A stretch of DNA of 15,479 bases from Firmicutes bacterium UBA3910 (GTDB lineage: Bacteria > Bacillota > Limnochordia > Darwinibacteriales > Darwinibacteriaceae): NCBI GenBank assembly GCA_002391465.1, contig DGFC01000058.1:392-15870 (forward strand), written 5' to 3'. A program made the translations under genes and the position numbers. The first letter of the stretch is position 1. The number at the start of each line of letters is the position of its first letter. Below are positions 1-7,233 of this stretch, in pieces. The notes beneath the pieces are model-generated. The model saw only the letters and a program-made list of their open reading frames with translations. It was not told the origin of the DNA and did not search any database.

Positions 1-1
1 G

Positions 2-532
2 AACGAAATCCGCCTTTATTCCGGGCAGAGATACACCACTGTAAATGAGGTGGGACCAGGTTCGGTCTGTGCAGTAACGGGATTATCCCAGGCCAAACCC
101 GGTGAGGGAATAGGCATCGGTACAGGCAGCGGGGCATCGTTTTTAGAGCCTGTCCTTTCCTACCAGCTCGTTCTGCCCGATGGAACCAATCCCCTAGAAA
201 TCCTACCCAAGCTGCGCGAGTTGGAAGAAGAACAGCCAGAGCTTCACCTTGTTTGGAACGAAGCTCTCCAGGAGATCCAGGCCCAGCTCATGGGGGAAGT
301 GCAGCTGGAAATTTTGGAGAGCCTGATCGCGAGCCGTTTTGGCTTAAATGTGCGCTTTGGCGCTGGAAAAATCCTTTACAGAGAAACAATCGCAAGTAGA
401 GTGGAAGGCGTAGGGCACTACGAGCCGCTGCGGCATTATGCGGAGGTGCAGCTCCTGCTTACGCCCGGCGAGCCCGGTAGTGGGCTTAAGTTCGACTCTA
501 TAGTGAGTGAAGATGTCTTGGCCGGCAATTGA
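2..532 (+). CDS. EF-G/TetM-like translation GTPase, middle part (5' end off-window; ends at an in-frame TGA)
   Basis: The frame is open from base 2, so the gene starts upstream of the window and its GTPase domain is not visible. The first residues (NEIRLYSGQRYTTVNEVGPG, then SVCAVTGL and PGEGIG) match domain II of EF-G-like factors. The next part, with EILPKLRELEEEQPELHLVW and GEVQLEILESLI, is domain III, and the start of domain IV follows (VEGVGHYEPLRHYAEV). The family is the TetM/TetO-like ribosomal-protection group, which acts on the ribosome and hydrolyses GTP. The frame stops at TGA 530-532, after DVLAGN, in the middle of domain IV, and then continues in the same frame into clear domain IV sequence. 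This piece is therefore one part of a single gene running to 1810, not a complete protein. A start at ATG 50 would fall inside a domain and is not credible. The family link does not imply tetracycline resistance: chromosomal relatives of unknown function are common in Clostridia. Confidence 0.8.
   Translation, partial: NEIRLYSGQRYTTVNEVGPGSVCAVTGLSQAKPGEGIGIGTGSGASFLEPVLSYQLVLPDGTNPLEILPKLRELEEEQPELHLVWNEALQEIQAQLMGEVQLEILESLIASRFGLNVRFGAGKILYRETIASRVEGVGHYEPLRHYAEVQLLLTPGEPGSGLKFDSIVSEDVLAGN
530..532 (+). other. In-frame TGA where the family has Trp
   Basis: Reading straight through gives DVLAGN-stop-QRLILTHLQEK with no frame change. From memory of this protein family, the segment in relatives reads N-W-QRLILTHL, so TGA replaces a TGG tryptophan codon by a single G-to-A change. 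The downstream sequence is intact for over 420 codons, including probable catalytic residues of the NYN domain. The likely explanations are a recent nonsense mutation, an assembly or read error, or low-level readthrough. A changed genetic code is unlikely because kamB, kamD, kal, kamA, hbd and crt in this window all end in TGA. Confidence 0.75.
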
Positions 533-544
533 CAGCGTTTAATC

Positions 545-1810
545 TTGACCCACCTCCAGGAAAAAACCCACCTTGGCGTTTTAACGGGCTCGCCCATAAC
601 TGATATGAAAATAACGTTGGTAGGAGGCAGAGCGAGTCTCAGCCATACCCAGGGCGGCGACTTCCGCCAGGCAACCTACCGGGCAGTACGCCAGGGCTTA
701 AAGGAAGCCAAGTCCGTTCTGCTCGAACCCTATTATTCCTTCCAGCTGGAAGTACCGGAGAAAATGGTTGGACGGGCCATTCACGACTTAGAGCGAATGC
801 ACGCCAGCTATCAGATCCAGGCTGCCAACGGCGAGACTTCCGTGCTGGTGGGAAGCGGTCCCGTTGTTACACTCCGCTATTACCCCCAGGAGGTAATAGC
901 GTATACCAAGGGAACGGGCCGCATTTTCTTGAGTTTTGACGGTTACCGCCCCTGCCACAACGCAGAAGAGGTAATTGCCCAGATCGGCTACGACTCGGAG
1001 CAGGACATGGATAACCCCACAGGCTCAATCTTTTTCGCTAACGGGAGAGGTTTTTATGTGACCTGGGATAGGGTCAAAGCTTTCATGCACCTGCCCCGTT
1101 ACTTAGAACCCGAGCCCGAGCGGGAACAGGAGCAGAGGCCCGTCCAGCCCAGGAGGGTGTCCAGCCGGGACCTGGATGAGATCGATTATGAGCTGCTGGA
1201 AAGAACGGTAAGTGCCAATCGGGGCAAGAAGCGGAAATGGGTATCGAAACCGAGGGACACGGAAGGGACAACCGAGCCGAGACAGCCCAAGGAAATACGC
1301 CAGAGCTATCTGCTTGTGGACGGCTATAACATCATCCACGCCTGGCCCGAACTGAAGCAGTATGCAACGGAAAACATGGATACTGCCCGCCTGAGGCTGA
1401 TCCAAGCGTTAGCCAACTACCAAGGCGTGACCAGGCATAACGTTGTGGTCGTTTTCGATGCCCACCTTGTAGAGGGTCAGGAGGAAAAGGTAGAAGACCA
1501 CCATGGCCTCAAGGTGGTATTCACCAAGGAAGCCCAAACAGCGGACCAGTATATTGAAAAAATCGCCTATGCTAACCGGGGCAAACACCTGATCACAGTA
1601 GCCACTTCGGACCACCTGCAGCAGATTATTATTCGAGGGGCGGGCTGTGCCCTCTGGAGCGCAGAGGAACTAAGGCAGGAGTTGGCTAGAATCCAAGCGG
1701 AGCTCTCCCAATATTACGGCGATGGGGCACGCCCCCAAGCGGCGCCGGTGGGAGAGGCCCTTTCTCAGGACGAATTGAAAGATTTAGATGACTTGAAATC
1801 GGAGGAATAA
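545..1810 (+). CDS. Continuation of the EF-G/TetM-like GTPase: domains IV-V plus C-terminal YacP-type NYN ribonuclease domain
   Basis: This continues the frame of the preceding fragment past the TGA at 530-532. The frame is open from 533, and the first possible start is TTG 545, but no Shine-Dalgarno site precedes it, so independent translation is doubtful. Domain IV follows first (GVLTGSPITDMKITLVGGRA, GGDFRQATYRAVRQGL), then domain V (LLEPYYSFQLEVPEKMVGRA) and the family's C-terminal tail (GYDSEQDMDNPTGSIFFANG). An E/P/R-rich linker (about 1105-1160) and a short helical region lead to an NYN/PIN-like domain from about 1305. That domain carries LLVDGYNIIHAW, VVVFDAH, TADQYIEKIA and ATSDH, and these hold the conserved acidic residues expected of an active metal-dependent RNase of the YacP group. 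Known: YacP/Rae1 is a ribosome-associated endoribonuclease in Bacillus. Inferred: the fusion couples a ribosome-binding GTPase to RNA cleavage. If the TGA is real, the gene is a pseudogene or is expressed only by readthrough. Confidence 0.8.
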   Translation: MTHLQEKTHLGVLTGSPITDMKITLVGGRASLSHTQGGDFRQATYRAVRQGLKEAKSVLLEPYYSFQLEVPEKMVGRAIHDLERMHASYQIQAANGETSVLVGSGPVVTLRYYPQEVIAYTKGTGRIFLSFDGYRPCHNAEEVIAQIGYDSEQDMDNPTGSIFFANGRGFYVTWDRVKAFMHLPRYLEPEPEREQEQRPVQPRRVSSRDLDEIDYELLERTVSANRGKKRKWVSKPRDTEGTTEPRQPKEIRQSYLLVDGYNIIHAWPELKQYATENMDTARLRLIQALANYQGVTRHNVVVVFDAHLVEGQEEKVEDHHGLKVVFTKEAQTADQYIEKIAYANRGKHLITVATSDHLQQIIIRGAGCALWSAEELRQELARIQAELSQYYGDGARPQAAPVGEALSQDELKDLDDLKSEE

Positions 1811-1910
1811 TAGAGAAGAAAAAATCGTTGGAATGCCCCCTTTTAAGAGGAATTTCAGTTGTTATTGAAGAAGTTGTAAAGGAATCTTGACTACTTCGTA
1901 AATACCAACA

Positions 1911-1916
1911 AGGGGG
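1911..1916 (+). promoter_or_regulatory. Ribosome binding site of kdd
   Basis: The AGGGGG run lies 7 bases before GTG 1924 but only 1 base before the upstream in-frame TTG 1918. Normal spacing therefore selects GTG 1924 as the start of kdd. Confidence 0.6.
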
Positions 1917-1923
1917 TTTGACC

Positions 1924-2958
1924 GTGACTGTACTCTGCCCATACGGAACGCACAGGGTGATTGAACCAGTTGGGGCCCTGCCCCAAGGCGCGCTGCGCTT
2001 GGATAATAGGATGGAGAGTTACCCAAATGAGCTGCTGCTTGATGTGGAGACGCTGAATATTGACTCAGCCAGCTTCACCCAAATTAGGCAGGAGGCCGGG
2101 GACGACCCAGCCAGGATCGGGGAAATTATGATGGAGATCGTCCGCACCAGGGGTAAACACCATAACCCTGTCACCGGATCCGGGGGCATGTTTATCGGCA
2201 CGGTCAAGGAAATTGGCAAAGATCTGCAGGAGCGAACCGATCTACAGATCGGCGACCGCATCGCTTCTCTAGTTTCTTTGACGTTAACTCCACTTGTAAT
2301 CGATAAGGTCAAGGCAATTGATCTGGAGACTGCCCAGGTGGACATTGATGGGCAGGCCATTCTCTTTGAGTCAGGCATTTACGCCGTACTGCCAGAAGAT
2401 CTGCCGCAGAAACTGGCCTTGGCTGCCTTAGATGTGGCAGGCGCACCTGCCCAAACAGCTAAACTTGTGAAGCCCGGTGATACCGTCTTGATTGTGGGAG
2501 CAGGCGGTAAGTCGGGCTGTTTATGTTTACATGAGGCCCGCAAACGGGCTGGTGTTTCTGGTACCGTGATCGCCATGGATTTTGGCGAAGCTGCCGTAGG
2601 AAGAATCAAGAAGCTTGAACTGGCTGATATCGTCCTAAATGCAGACGCTACCAAGCCGGTGGACTGCCTCGCCCTGCTGCAGGAGGCCAGCGGCAAATTG
2701 GCCGATCTCACCATTAACTGCGTAAACATACCCAATACTGAAATGACGTCCATACTATGCACCCGGGATGGGGGCATAGTTTATTTTTTCAGTATGGCTA
2801 CCAGTTTTACCGCAGCTGCCTTAGGAGCGGAAGGGGTGGGCAAGGACGTGAACATGCTGATCGGCAACGGTTATACCAAGGATCACGCCAAGATTACCCT
2901 GCAGGTTCTGCGGGAAAACCCCAAGCTGCGGCAGTTGTTTGAGGAGATTTACGTTTAG
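1924..2958 (+). CDS. kdd: L-erythro-3,5-diaminohexanoate dehydrogenase
   Basis: It oxidatively deaminates 3,5-diaminohexanoate to 3-keto-5-aminohexanoate using NAD(P)+, the third step of lysine fermentation, in the cytoplasm. The product from GTG 1924 is 344 residues, about the family length. The N-terminal part has CPYGTHRVIEP and GKHHNPVTGSGGMFIG, typical of Kdd. A zinc-free alcohol-dehydrogenase-like Rossmann fold follows, with the nucleotide-binding loop VLIVGAGGKSG at about residues 188-198 and an acidic strand end at VIAMDFGE. The start was chosen by spacing from AGGGGG; TTG 1918 would add two residues. It is the first gene of the operon, with about 110 non-coding bases upstream, and it ends 4 bases before kamB. 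Kdd next to kamB-kamE, kal and kce is the standard lysine-fermentation context and supports the call strongly. No oddities were seen. Confidence 0.93.
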   Translation: MTVLCPYGTHRVIEPVGALPQGALRLDNRMESYPNELLLDVETLNIDSASFTQIRQEAGDDPARIGEIMMEIVRTRGKHHNPVTGSGGMFIGTVKEIGKDLQERTDLQIGDRIASLVSLTLTPLVIDKVKAIDLETAQVDIDGQAILFESGIYAVLPEDLPQKLALAALDVAGAPAQTAKLVKPGDTVLIVGAGGKSGCLCLHEARKRAGVSGTVIAMDFGEAAVGRIKKLELADIVLNADATKPVDCLALLQEASGKLADLTINCVNIPNTEMTSILCTRDGGIVYFFSMATSFTAAALGAEGVGKDVNMLIGNGYTKDHAKITLQVLRENPKLRQLFEEIYV

Positions 2959-2962
2959 CAGA

Positions 2963-4054
2963 ATGGCTGGGAAATGGGGATCTGCGGTGCTTGCTCAGGA
3001 CTTGGCAAATCGGTTCCGGTCCGTCTCCATCATTGGACTGGGTAAGAATACGGGGAAAACCTTTACATTCAATTACCTGCTGCGGGAGAGCAGGCGGCTG
3101 GGGCTATCCACCGCCATCACCTCCATCGGCCTGGACGGGGAGGAACGGGACACCATCACTGGCCGCGCCAAACCCCAGGTTGTAGTCTATCCGGGCCAGA
3201 TCGTGCTGACTGCGAGCTCGCTCTTGACGGCGAGCAGTTTGGACTATGAAGTCCTTGCAGCTACAGGCATCGCATCGCGCCTTGGCGAGATTATTATTGT
3301 GCGCGCCATGGGCTTGGGACGGGTTGTGTTGGCGGGTCCCAGCAACCGCAGTGAGCTGGAACAGCTCCAAGAAAAGCTCGAACCTTTCCCTCACGATCTC
3401 CTGCTGGTGGATGGAGCCTTTGACCGGCGCTCCCTCAGCGCCCCCGCTGCCACTGACACCACCATCTTAGCGGTGGGTACCGAAGCGGCCTGGGATCGAG
3501 AGGATTTGCTAGGGCGCCTTAAGCTCCAGTGGCAGCTGCTGACCCTCTCTGCCTTGGACAACCAGCAGCTGCTTAGTTCCATAGAGACGATTCCAAACGA
3601 TGCCAAGCTTGTTGTTTTCTGCGGTAACACTCCGCAGCATATAATCTACCACAGCGACTCTCCGGGGACAGGTGGGTCTTGGCCGACATACACTGAACAG
3701 GGTATCTATACCATCTTTGTACCCGGCATGCTTACCGATGGGCTGTTAGCCCAGGTGCTGCCGAAAAACGTGCCGACAAGTCTGACCCTACTTGTCCCCG
3801 ACGCTACCCATCTTTTTTTAAGCAGGCGCAGTCTAGACATTCTTACCCATCGGGGTGTTTCCCTCAAGGTTCTCAGACAAGTGCACATCAGTGCAGTAAC
3901 CGTCAACCCGTACAGCAGTCGTTTTGGCTGCGCCGAGCCCCTGAGCCTCTTGCAGGATGTTGGCCGAGTAGTGGAACCCGTCCCCTGCTATGATCTAAAC
4001 CTGGGGCTCCGCTATGTGGCGAAGGAGGATGCCGATGCAGTTTCTCACCGCTGA
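2963..4054 (+). CDS. kamB: Lysine 5,6-aminomutase reactivase subunit KamB (P-loop protein)
   Basis: The protein has 363 residues from ATG 2963. A P-loop lies near the N-terminus (IIGLGKNTGKTFTFNYLL, Walker A at about residues 25-33). A possible Walker B segment lies at about 144-153 (DLLLVDGAFDRR). The C-terminal half has no motif I recognise. KamB is known as the gene between kdd and the MutS-like kamC in lysine-fermentation clusters, and it is thought to act with KamC in keeping the B12-dependent lysine 5,6-aminomutase active. That role is inferred here from gene order and the nucleotide-binding motif. The start is uncertain: GAGGAG at 2941-2946 is 16 bases from ATG 2963, which is long. TTG 2939 lies before that site and has none of its own. 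GTG 2987, with GGGGA about 6 bases upstream, is an alternative. The 3' end overlaps kamC by 20 bases, suggesting coupled translation. Confidence 0.82.
   Translation: MAGKWGSAVLAQDLANRFRSVSIIGLGKNTGKTFTFNYLLRESRRLGLSTAITSIGLDGEERDTITGRAKPQVVVYPGQIVLTASSLLTASSLDYEVLAATGIASRLGEIIIVRAMGLGRVVLAGPSNRSELEQLQEKLEPFPHDLLLVDGAFDRRSLSAPAATDTTILAVGTEAAWDREDLLGRLKLQWQLLTLSALDNQQLLSSIETIPNDAKLVVFCGNTPQHIIYHSDSPGTGGSWPTYTEQGIYTIFVPGMLTDGLLAQVLPKNVPTSLTLLVPDATHLFLSRRSLDILTHRGVSLKVLRQVHISAVTVNPYSSRFGCAEPLSLLQDVGRVVEPVPCYDLNLGLRYVAKEDADAVSHR
4022..4028 (+). promoter_or_regulatory. Ribosome binding site of kamC
   Basis: AAGGAGG is a perfect Shine-Dalgarno match inside the end of kamB. ATG 4029 directly abuts it, while ATG 4035 is 6 bases away and is therefore the better start. 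An upstream in-frame ATG at 4014 precedes the site and can be set aside. Confidence 0.75.
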
Positions 4055-5669
4055 TACCCGCGGGCAGTTGGGTTTCGGAGAAATATGGTCTAGAATCAAG
4101 CCGGTCTCAGCTTTGGGCAGATCCCTGCACCGTCAGGCTGAGGCGTTTTTGCCCGCCCAAAAAGGTCAGCTGGTTGAGGAATGGGAGAGATTGGCGCTCA
4201 TCTCCGCCGTTTTACGGGAAAACCCCAAGGCTTGTGTGGGACTAAAGACGCTTTTGAGCCACGTACCGGATGTAACGGACTGCATAAACCGCAGTCTGAC
4301 CGATTCCACCCTATCCGATGCGGATTTTTATAGCATAAAAAAACTCCTACGTGTCGCCCGAGATATCAAAGGAGAACTCGCCCGCCTAGGTTGGGGGGGC
4401 GTTCTTCCCGCGCCTTTGGATGTCTGTCCAGAAGTACTTGACGCCTTAAGTGTGGGGCAGGGGGACTCGGAGAGTTTCTATCTGGCAGACGCCTACCACG
4501 AGAAGCTGGCGGAGATCCGGAGCAAGCGCTTCGCTTTGGAAGATAAGCTCACTCAAAGGCGCAAGCAGGTGGAAGACCATGTTTTTCAGGCAGTAGGTCG
4601 CGTTTTCTCCACAGAAGATGAGCTGGCCGTGAGCGTATCTGACCAGGAAACAATTGCTGTGCTAGAAAATATTCCTCAGCTGGTACGGTCGGAAGAAACC
4701 CCAGACTGCGTCAAATTCCGCCTCAGACTGGACGAATCAGCCCGGGAGCTCCAGCGTGAGCTGCGGGCTGTTCGGGCTGAAGAAGAACAGCGCAAAGCCA
4801 GGGTGAGGGAAAGGCTGACGGGAGTAATTGCAGAGCAGGAGGAGCGCCTCAGAAAAATCCTCTCCATCCTTGGGTTTTTGGACTTCCTCCTGGCCAAAGC
4901 TGAGTTTTGTGCTTCTTGTGGGGGAGTGAAACCCAATCTGCGGGACGATGGGGTTGTCTCCATCTACCAGGGCCGTCACCTTCTCTTAGAAGAAGACGTG
5001 ACCGGGAGGGGCCTAGCTTACACCCCCATTGACCTAGAACTTAAGAGGGGAGTCACTCTGATCACCGGGCCTAACATGGGCGGTAAAACTGCCTGCTTGG
5101 AAACGGTTGGGCTGCTCCTGGCCATGGCCCAGTTCGGTCTTTTGGTGCCGGCCGAGAAACTGGAGTTCAGTCCCCGGACTTTTATTGCGGCGCGGTTGAC
5201 CGCGGCCGATAACCCGAAGGGTCTGAGCAGTTTTGCCGGGGAGATCGCCTTTATTCGGGAAGTTGTAAGGGTAAGCGACCAGCCTGGGCTTATTCTCCTG
5301 GATGAGATTGCCCACGGTACAAATCCCACCGAGGGGGCGGCCATTGCCCAAGCTGTATTGGAAAGGCTGAACGGCCAGCCACCTATTACCCTGGTTACTA
5401 CCCACTACCCCGCCCTAGCCCAGCTGGAGGGGATGGGACAGCTGCGCATCCGGGGCTTGGATCATGCCCGTTTGGCAGAGATGTGGTCTGAGGATACTGA
5501 GCTGGATTTGGAGCTTTTCCACCAGGCTATGGATTACCGTCTGGAGCCTGTTAAGGAGCCGCATACACTGAAGGGCGATGTTGTTCATTTGGCAGAAGCA
5601 TTGGGTTTAGATGAAAAAATAATCCTCCGGGCGCAGGAGTTAGTGAAAAGGGGGGCTGAGCATGGTTAA
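4035..5669 (+). CDS. kamC: Lysine 5,6-aminomutase reactivase ATPase KamC (MutS-like)
   Basis: The protein has 544 residues and its C-terminal ATPase is of the MutS/ABC type. Visible elements are Walker A GPNMGGKT (about 345-352), the signature loop LSSFAGEI (398-404), Walker B LILLDEIAHGT (419-428) and an H-loop in TTHYPAL (His457). The N-terminal 340 residues are mostly helical, with charged stretches (about 155-180 and 232-275) like the MutS lever/clamp coiled-coil region. There is no mismatch-recognition domain with a Phe-x-Glu motif, and the protein is much shorter than MutS. In lysine and ornithine aminomutase clusters such genes sit beside the B12 enzyme, and the presumed role is ATP-driven exchange of damaged cobalamin in KamDE, not DNA repair. 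A CASCGG pair (about residues 292-297) may be a metal or redox site. It overlaps kamB by 20 bases and kamD by 8 bases, so its synthesis is probably tied to that of the mutase. Confidence 0.86.
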   Translation: MQFLTADTRGQLGFGEIWSRIKPVSALGRSLHRQAEAFLPAQKGQLVEEWERLALISAVLRENPKACVGLKTLLSHVPDVTDCINRSLTDSTLSDADFYSIKKLLRVARDIKGELARLGWGGVLPAPLDVCPEVLDALSVGQGDSESFYLADAYHEKLAEIRSKRFALEDKLTQRRKQVEDHVFQAVGRVFSTEDELAVSVSDQETIAVLENIPQLVRSEETPDCVKFRLRLDESARELQRELRAVRAEEEQRKARVRERLTGVIAEQEERLRKILSILGFLDFLLAKAEFCASCGGVKPNLRDDGVVSIYQGRHLLLEEDVTGRGLAYTPIDLELKRGVTLITGPNMGGKTACLETVGLLLAMAQFGLLVPAEKLEFSPRTFIAARLTAADNPKGLSSFAGEIAFIREVVRVSDQPGLILLDEIAHGTNPTEGAAIAQAVLERLNGQPPITLVTTHYPALAQLEGMGQLRIRGLDHARLAEMWSEDTELDLELFHQAMDYRLEPVKEPHTLKGDVVHLAEALGLDEKIILRAQELVKRGAEHG

Positions 5670-7227
5670 TGAGCTGTTAGTCTTGGATCAGAAAAAGGTG
5701 GATCAAGCCCGGGATTTGGCCCGTGCCATTGCTCAAAATGTACAGCGGGAAATAGAGCTTAATACCACGGTAAGTATTGAGCGCACAGCAGCTCGCCTTT
5801 ACGGCATTGATGGTGTGGATCGCTTTGGCGTACCCCTGCCCAACGTGGTAGTAGATCAGGTGCTAGAAGCAGGAGGGTTAGATAGGGGCATTTCCTACTG
5901 GCTCGCCAACGCCGTAGTGGCCCTGGGGAAAACGCCCCAGGCAGTGGCTGAGGCCTGTGGAGAAGGCCTAAATCTCTGTTCCCTGCCTCCCCAGGATCCT
6001 GAGAAATGGGCAGCAGTGGAGAGGGAGTATGTGCCCAAGGCCCTCGATGCCATATTTGAGCAGCGGAAGAAAAGGGAGGCGGCTAAGGAGCGCTTGGGCG
6101 TAGGGTCCGAGCCTTTAAAATACGTGATTGTGGCTACCGGCAACATCTTTGCCGATGTGGAACAGGCCAAAACGGCGGCCAGGCATGGAGCGGACGTTAT
6201 TGCAGTGATACGCACAACGGGCCAAAGCCTTTTAGATTACGTTCCCTACGGCACCACAACGGAAGGAGTAGGCGGTACCTACGCAACCCAGGCCAATTTC
6301 AAAGTGATGAGGCAGGCACTGGATGAGGTAAGTGAAGAGGTGGGCCGTTACATCCAGTTAGTCAACTACTGCTCTGGACTGTGTATGCCTGAAATCGCGG
6401 CCATGGGTGCGCTTGAGCGACTTGATATGATGCTGAATGACGCCATGTACGGCATTTTGTTTCGGGATATAAACATGGACCGTACGTTTGCGGATCAGTA
6501 TTTTTCCCGCATGATCAATGCCTACGCCGGTATTATTATCAACACCGGGGAAGACAACTACTTAACTACAGCGGACGCCTACGAGGAAGCCCACACTGTG
6601 TTAGCCTCCAACTTCATCAATGAACAGCTGGGTTTAGCGGCTGGGCTGGAAAACTGGCAGCTTGGCCTTGGCCACGCCTTTGAAATGGATCCGAAGCTGA
6701 AAAACGGTTTTTTGTACGAGGTGGCAGTGGCCCAGACCATCCGCCAGATATTCCCTCAAGCGCCGCTGAAATACATGCCTCCCACCAAGCACATGACCGG
6801 GGATATCTTTATGGGGCATGTCCAGAACGCCATGTTTAACCTGGCTTCGGTAATTACGGGCCAGAGCATTCACCTTTTAGGTATGCTCACAGAAGCGATC
6901 CATACGCCCCATGTGGCTGACCGGGTTTTGAGCCTGGAAAACGCCCGCTACGTGATGGAAAACGCCCGGGATCTAGGCTCGGAGATCAGCTTTAAGCGGG
7001 ACGGCATAATCCAAAAACGTTCGGAAGAGATAGTGGATAGGGTAGTGGAGTTCCTGCAAGAGATCAAGCAATTGGGCCTCCAGGGTGCAATTAGTGCCGG
7101 TTACTTCGCTGACATTAAGCGGCCGCGCCTGGGCGGTAGGGGCCGAGATGGCGTAATCAAAAAGGGTTTGGATTACAGCAATCCCTTTTTGACTGAACTG
7201 AAAAAGCGCCTTGGTTTGGGTGAGTGA
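5662..7227 (+). CDS. kamD: D-lysine/beta-lysine 5,6-aminomutase, alpha subunit
   Basis: This is the large subunit of the adenosylcobalamin- and PLP-dependent mutase that moves the terminal amino group of beta-lysine (or D-lysine) from carbon 6 to carbon 5. The product is 521 residues, about the known length of the alpha subunit. Recognisable stretches include the N-terminal LDQKKVDQARDLA, ERTAARLYGIDGVD, the central barrel segment YVPYGTTTEGVGGT, QLVNYCSGLCMPEIA, INTGEDNYLTTADAYEEAHT and the C-terminal GISAGYF-like end (here GAISAGYFADIKRP). In the solved enzyme this subunit is a TIM barrel whose top holds the corrin and the substrate-PLP adduct. ATG 5662 overlaps the end of kamC by 8 bases, with an AAAAGGGGGG site upstream. 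It ends 6 bases before kamE, so the two subunits are translated together. Confidence 0.96.
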   Translation: MVNELLVLDQKKVDQARDLARAIAQNVQREIELNTTVSIERTAARLYGIDGVDRFGVPLPNVVVDQVLEAGGLDRGISYWLANAVVALGKTPQAVAEACGEGLNLCSLPPQDPEKWAAVEREYVPKALDAIFEQRKKREAAKERLGVGSEPLKYVIVATGNIFADVEQAKTAARHGADVIAVIRTTGQSLLDYVPYGTTTEGVGGTYATQANFKVMRQALDEVSEEVGRYIQLVNYCSGLCMPEIAAMGALERLDMMLNDAMYGILFRDINMDRTFADQYFSRMINAYAGIIINTGEDNYLTTADAYEEAHTVLASNFINEQLGLAAGLENWQLGLGHAFEMDPKLKNGFLYEVAVAQTIRQIFPQAPLKYMPPTKHMTGDIFMGHVQNAMFNLASVITGQSIHLLGMLTEAIHTPHVADRVLSLENARYVMENARDLGSEISFKRDGIIQKRSEEIVDRVVEFLQEIKQLGLQGAISAGYFADIKRPRLGGRGRDGVIKKGLDYSNPFLTELKKRLGLGE

Positions 7228-7233
7228 GGGGGG

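Noticed and set aside
530..532. A genetic code reading TGA as Trp, or a selenocysteine site
   Set aside because: Several genes here end in TGA and their Trp codons are TGG. I see no reason for selenocysteine at a Trp column, and I did not identify a downstream selenocysteine-insertion hairpin by eye.
2..1810. Tetracycline-resistance gene
   Set aside because: The similarity is to the wider ribosomal-protection family. The NYN fusion and chromosomal metabolic context argue for a housekeeping relative, and the gene is interrupted.
1811..1923. A specific promoter, sigma-54 site or riboswitch before kdd
   Set aside because: TTGACT at 1887-1892 and TTGAAG at 1865-1870 have no fitting -10 partner. 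The TTGG at 1828-1831 has no GC at the -12 distance. I found no extended hairpin. A promoter is likely here but cannot be placed.
4035..5669. KamC read as a MutS DNA mismatch-repair protein
   Set aside because: It is too short, lacks the mismatch-recognition region, and overlaps kamB and kamD inside a metabolic operon. The shared ATPase core alone does not support DNA repair.
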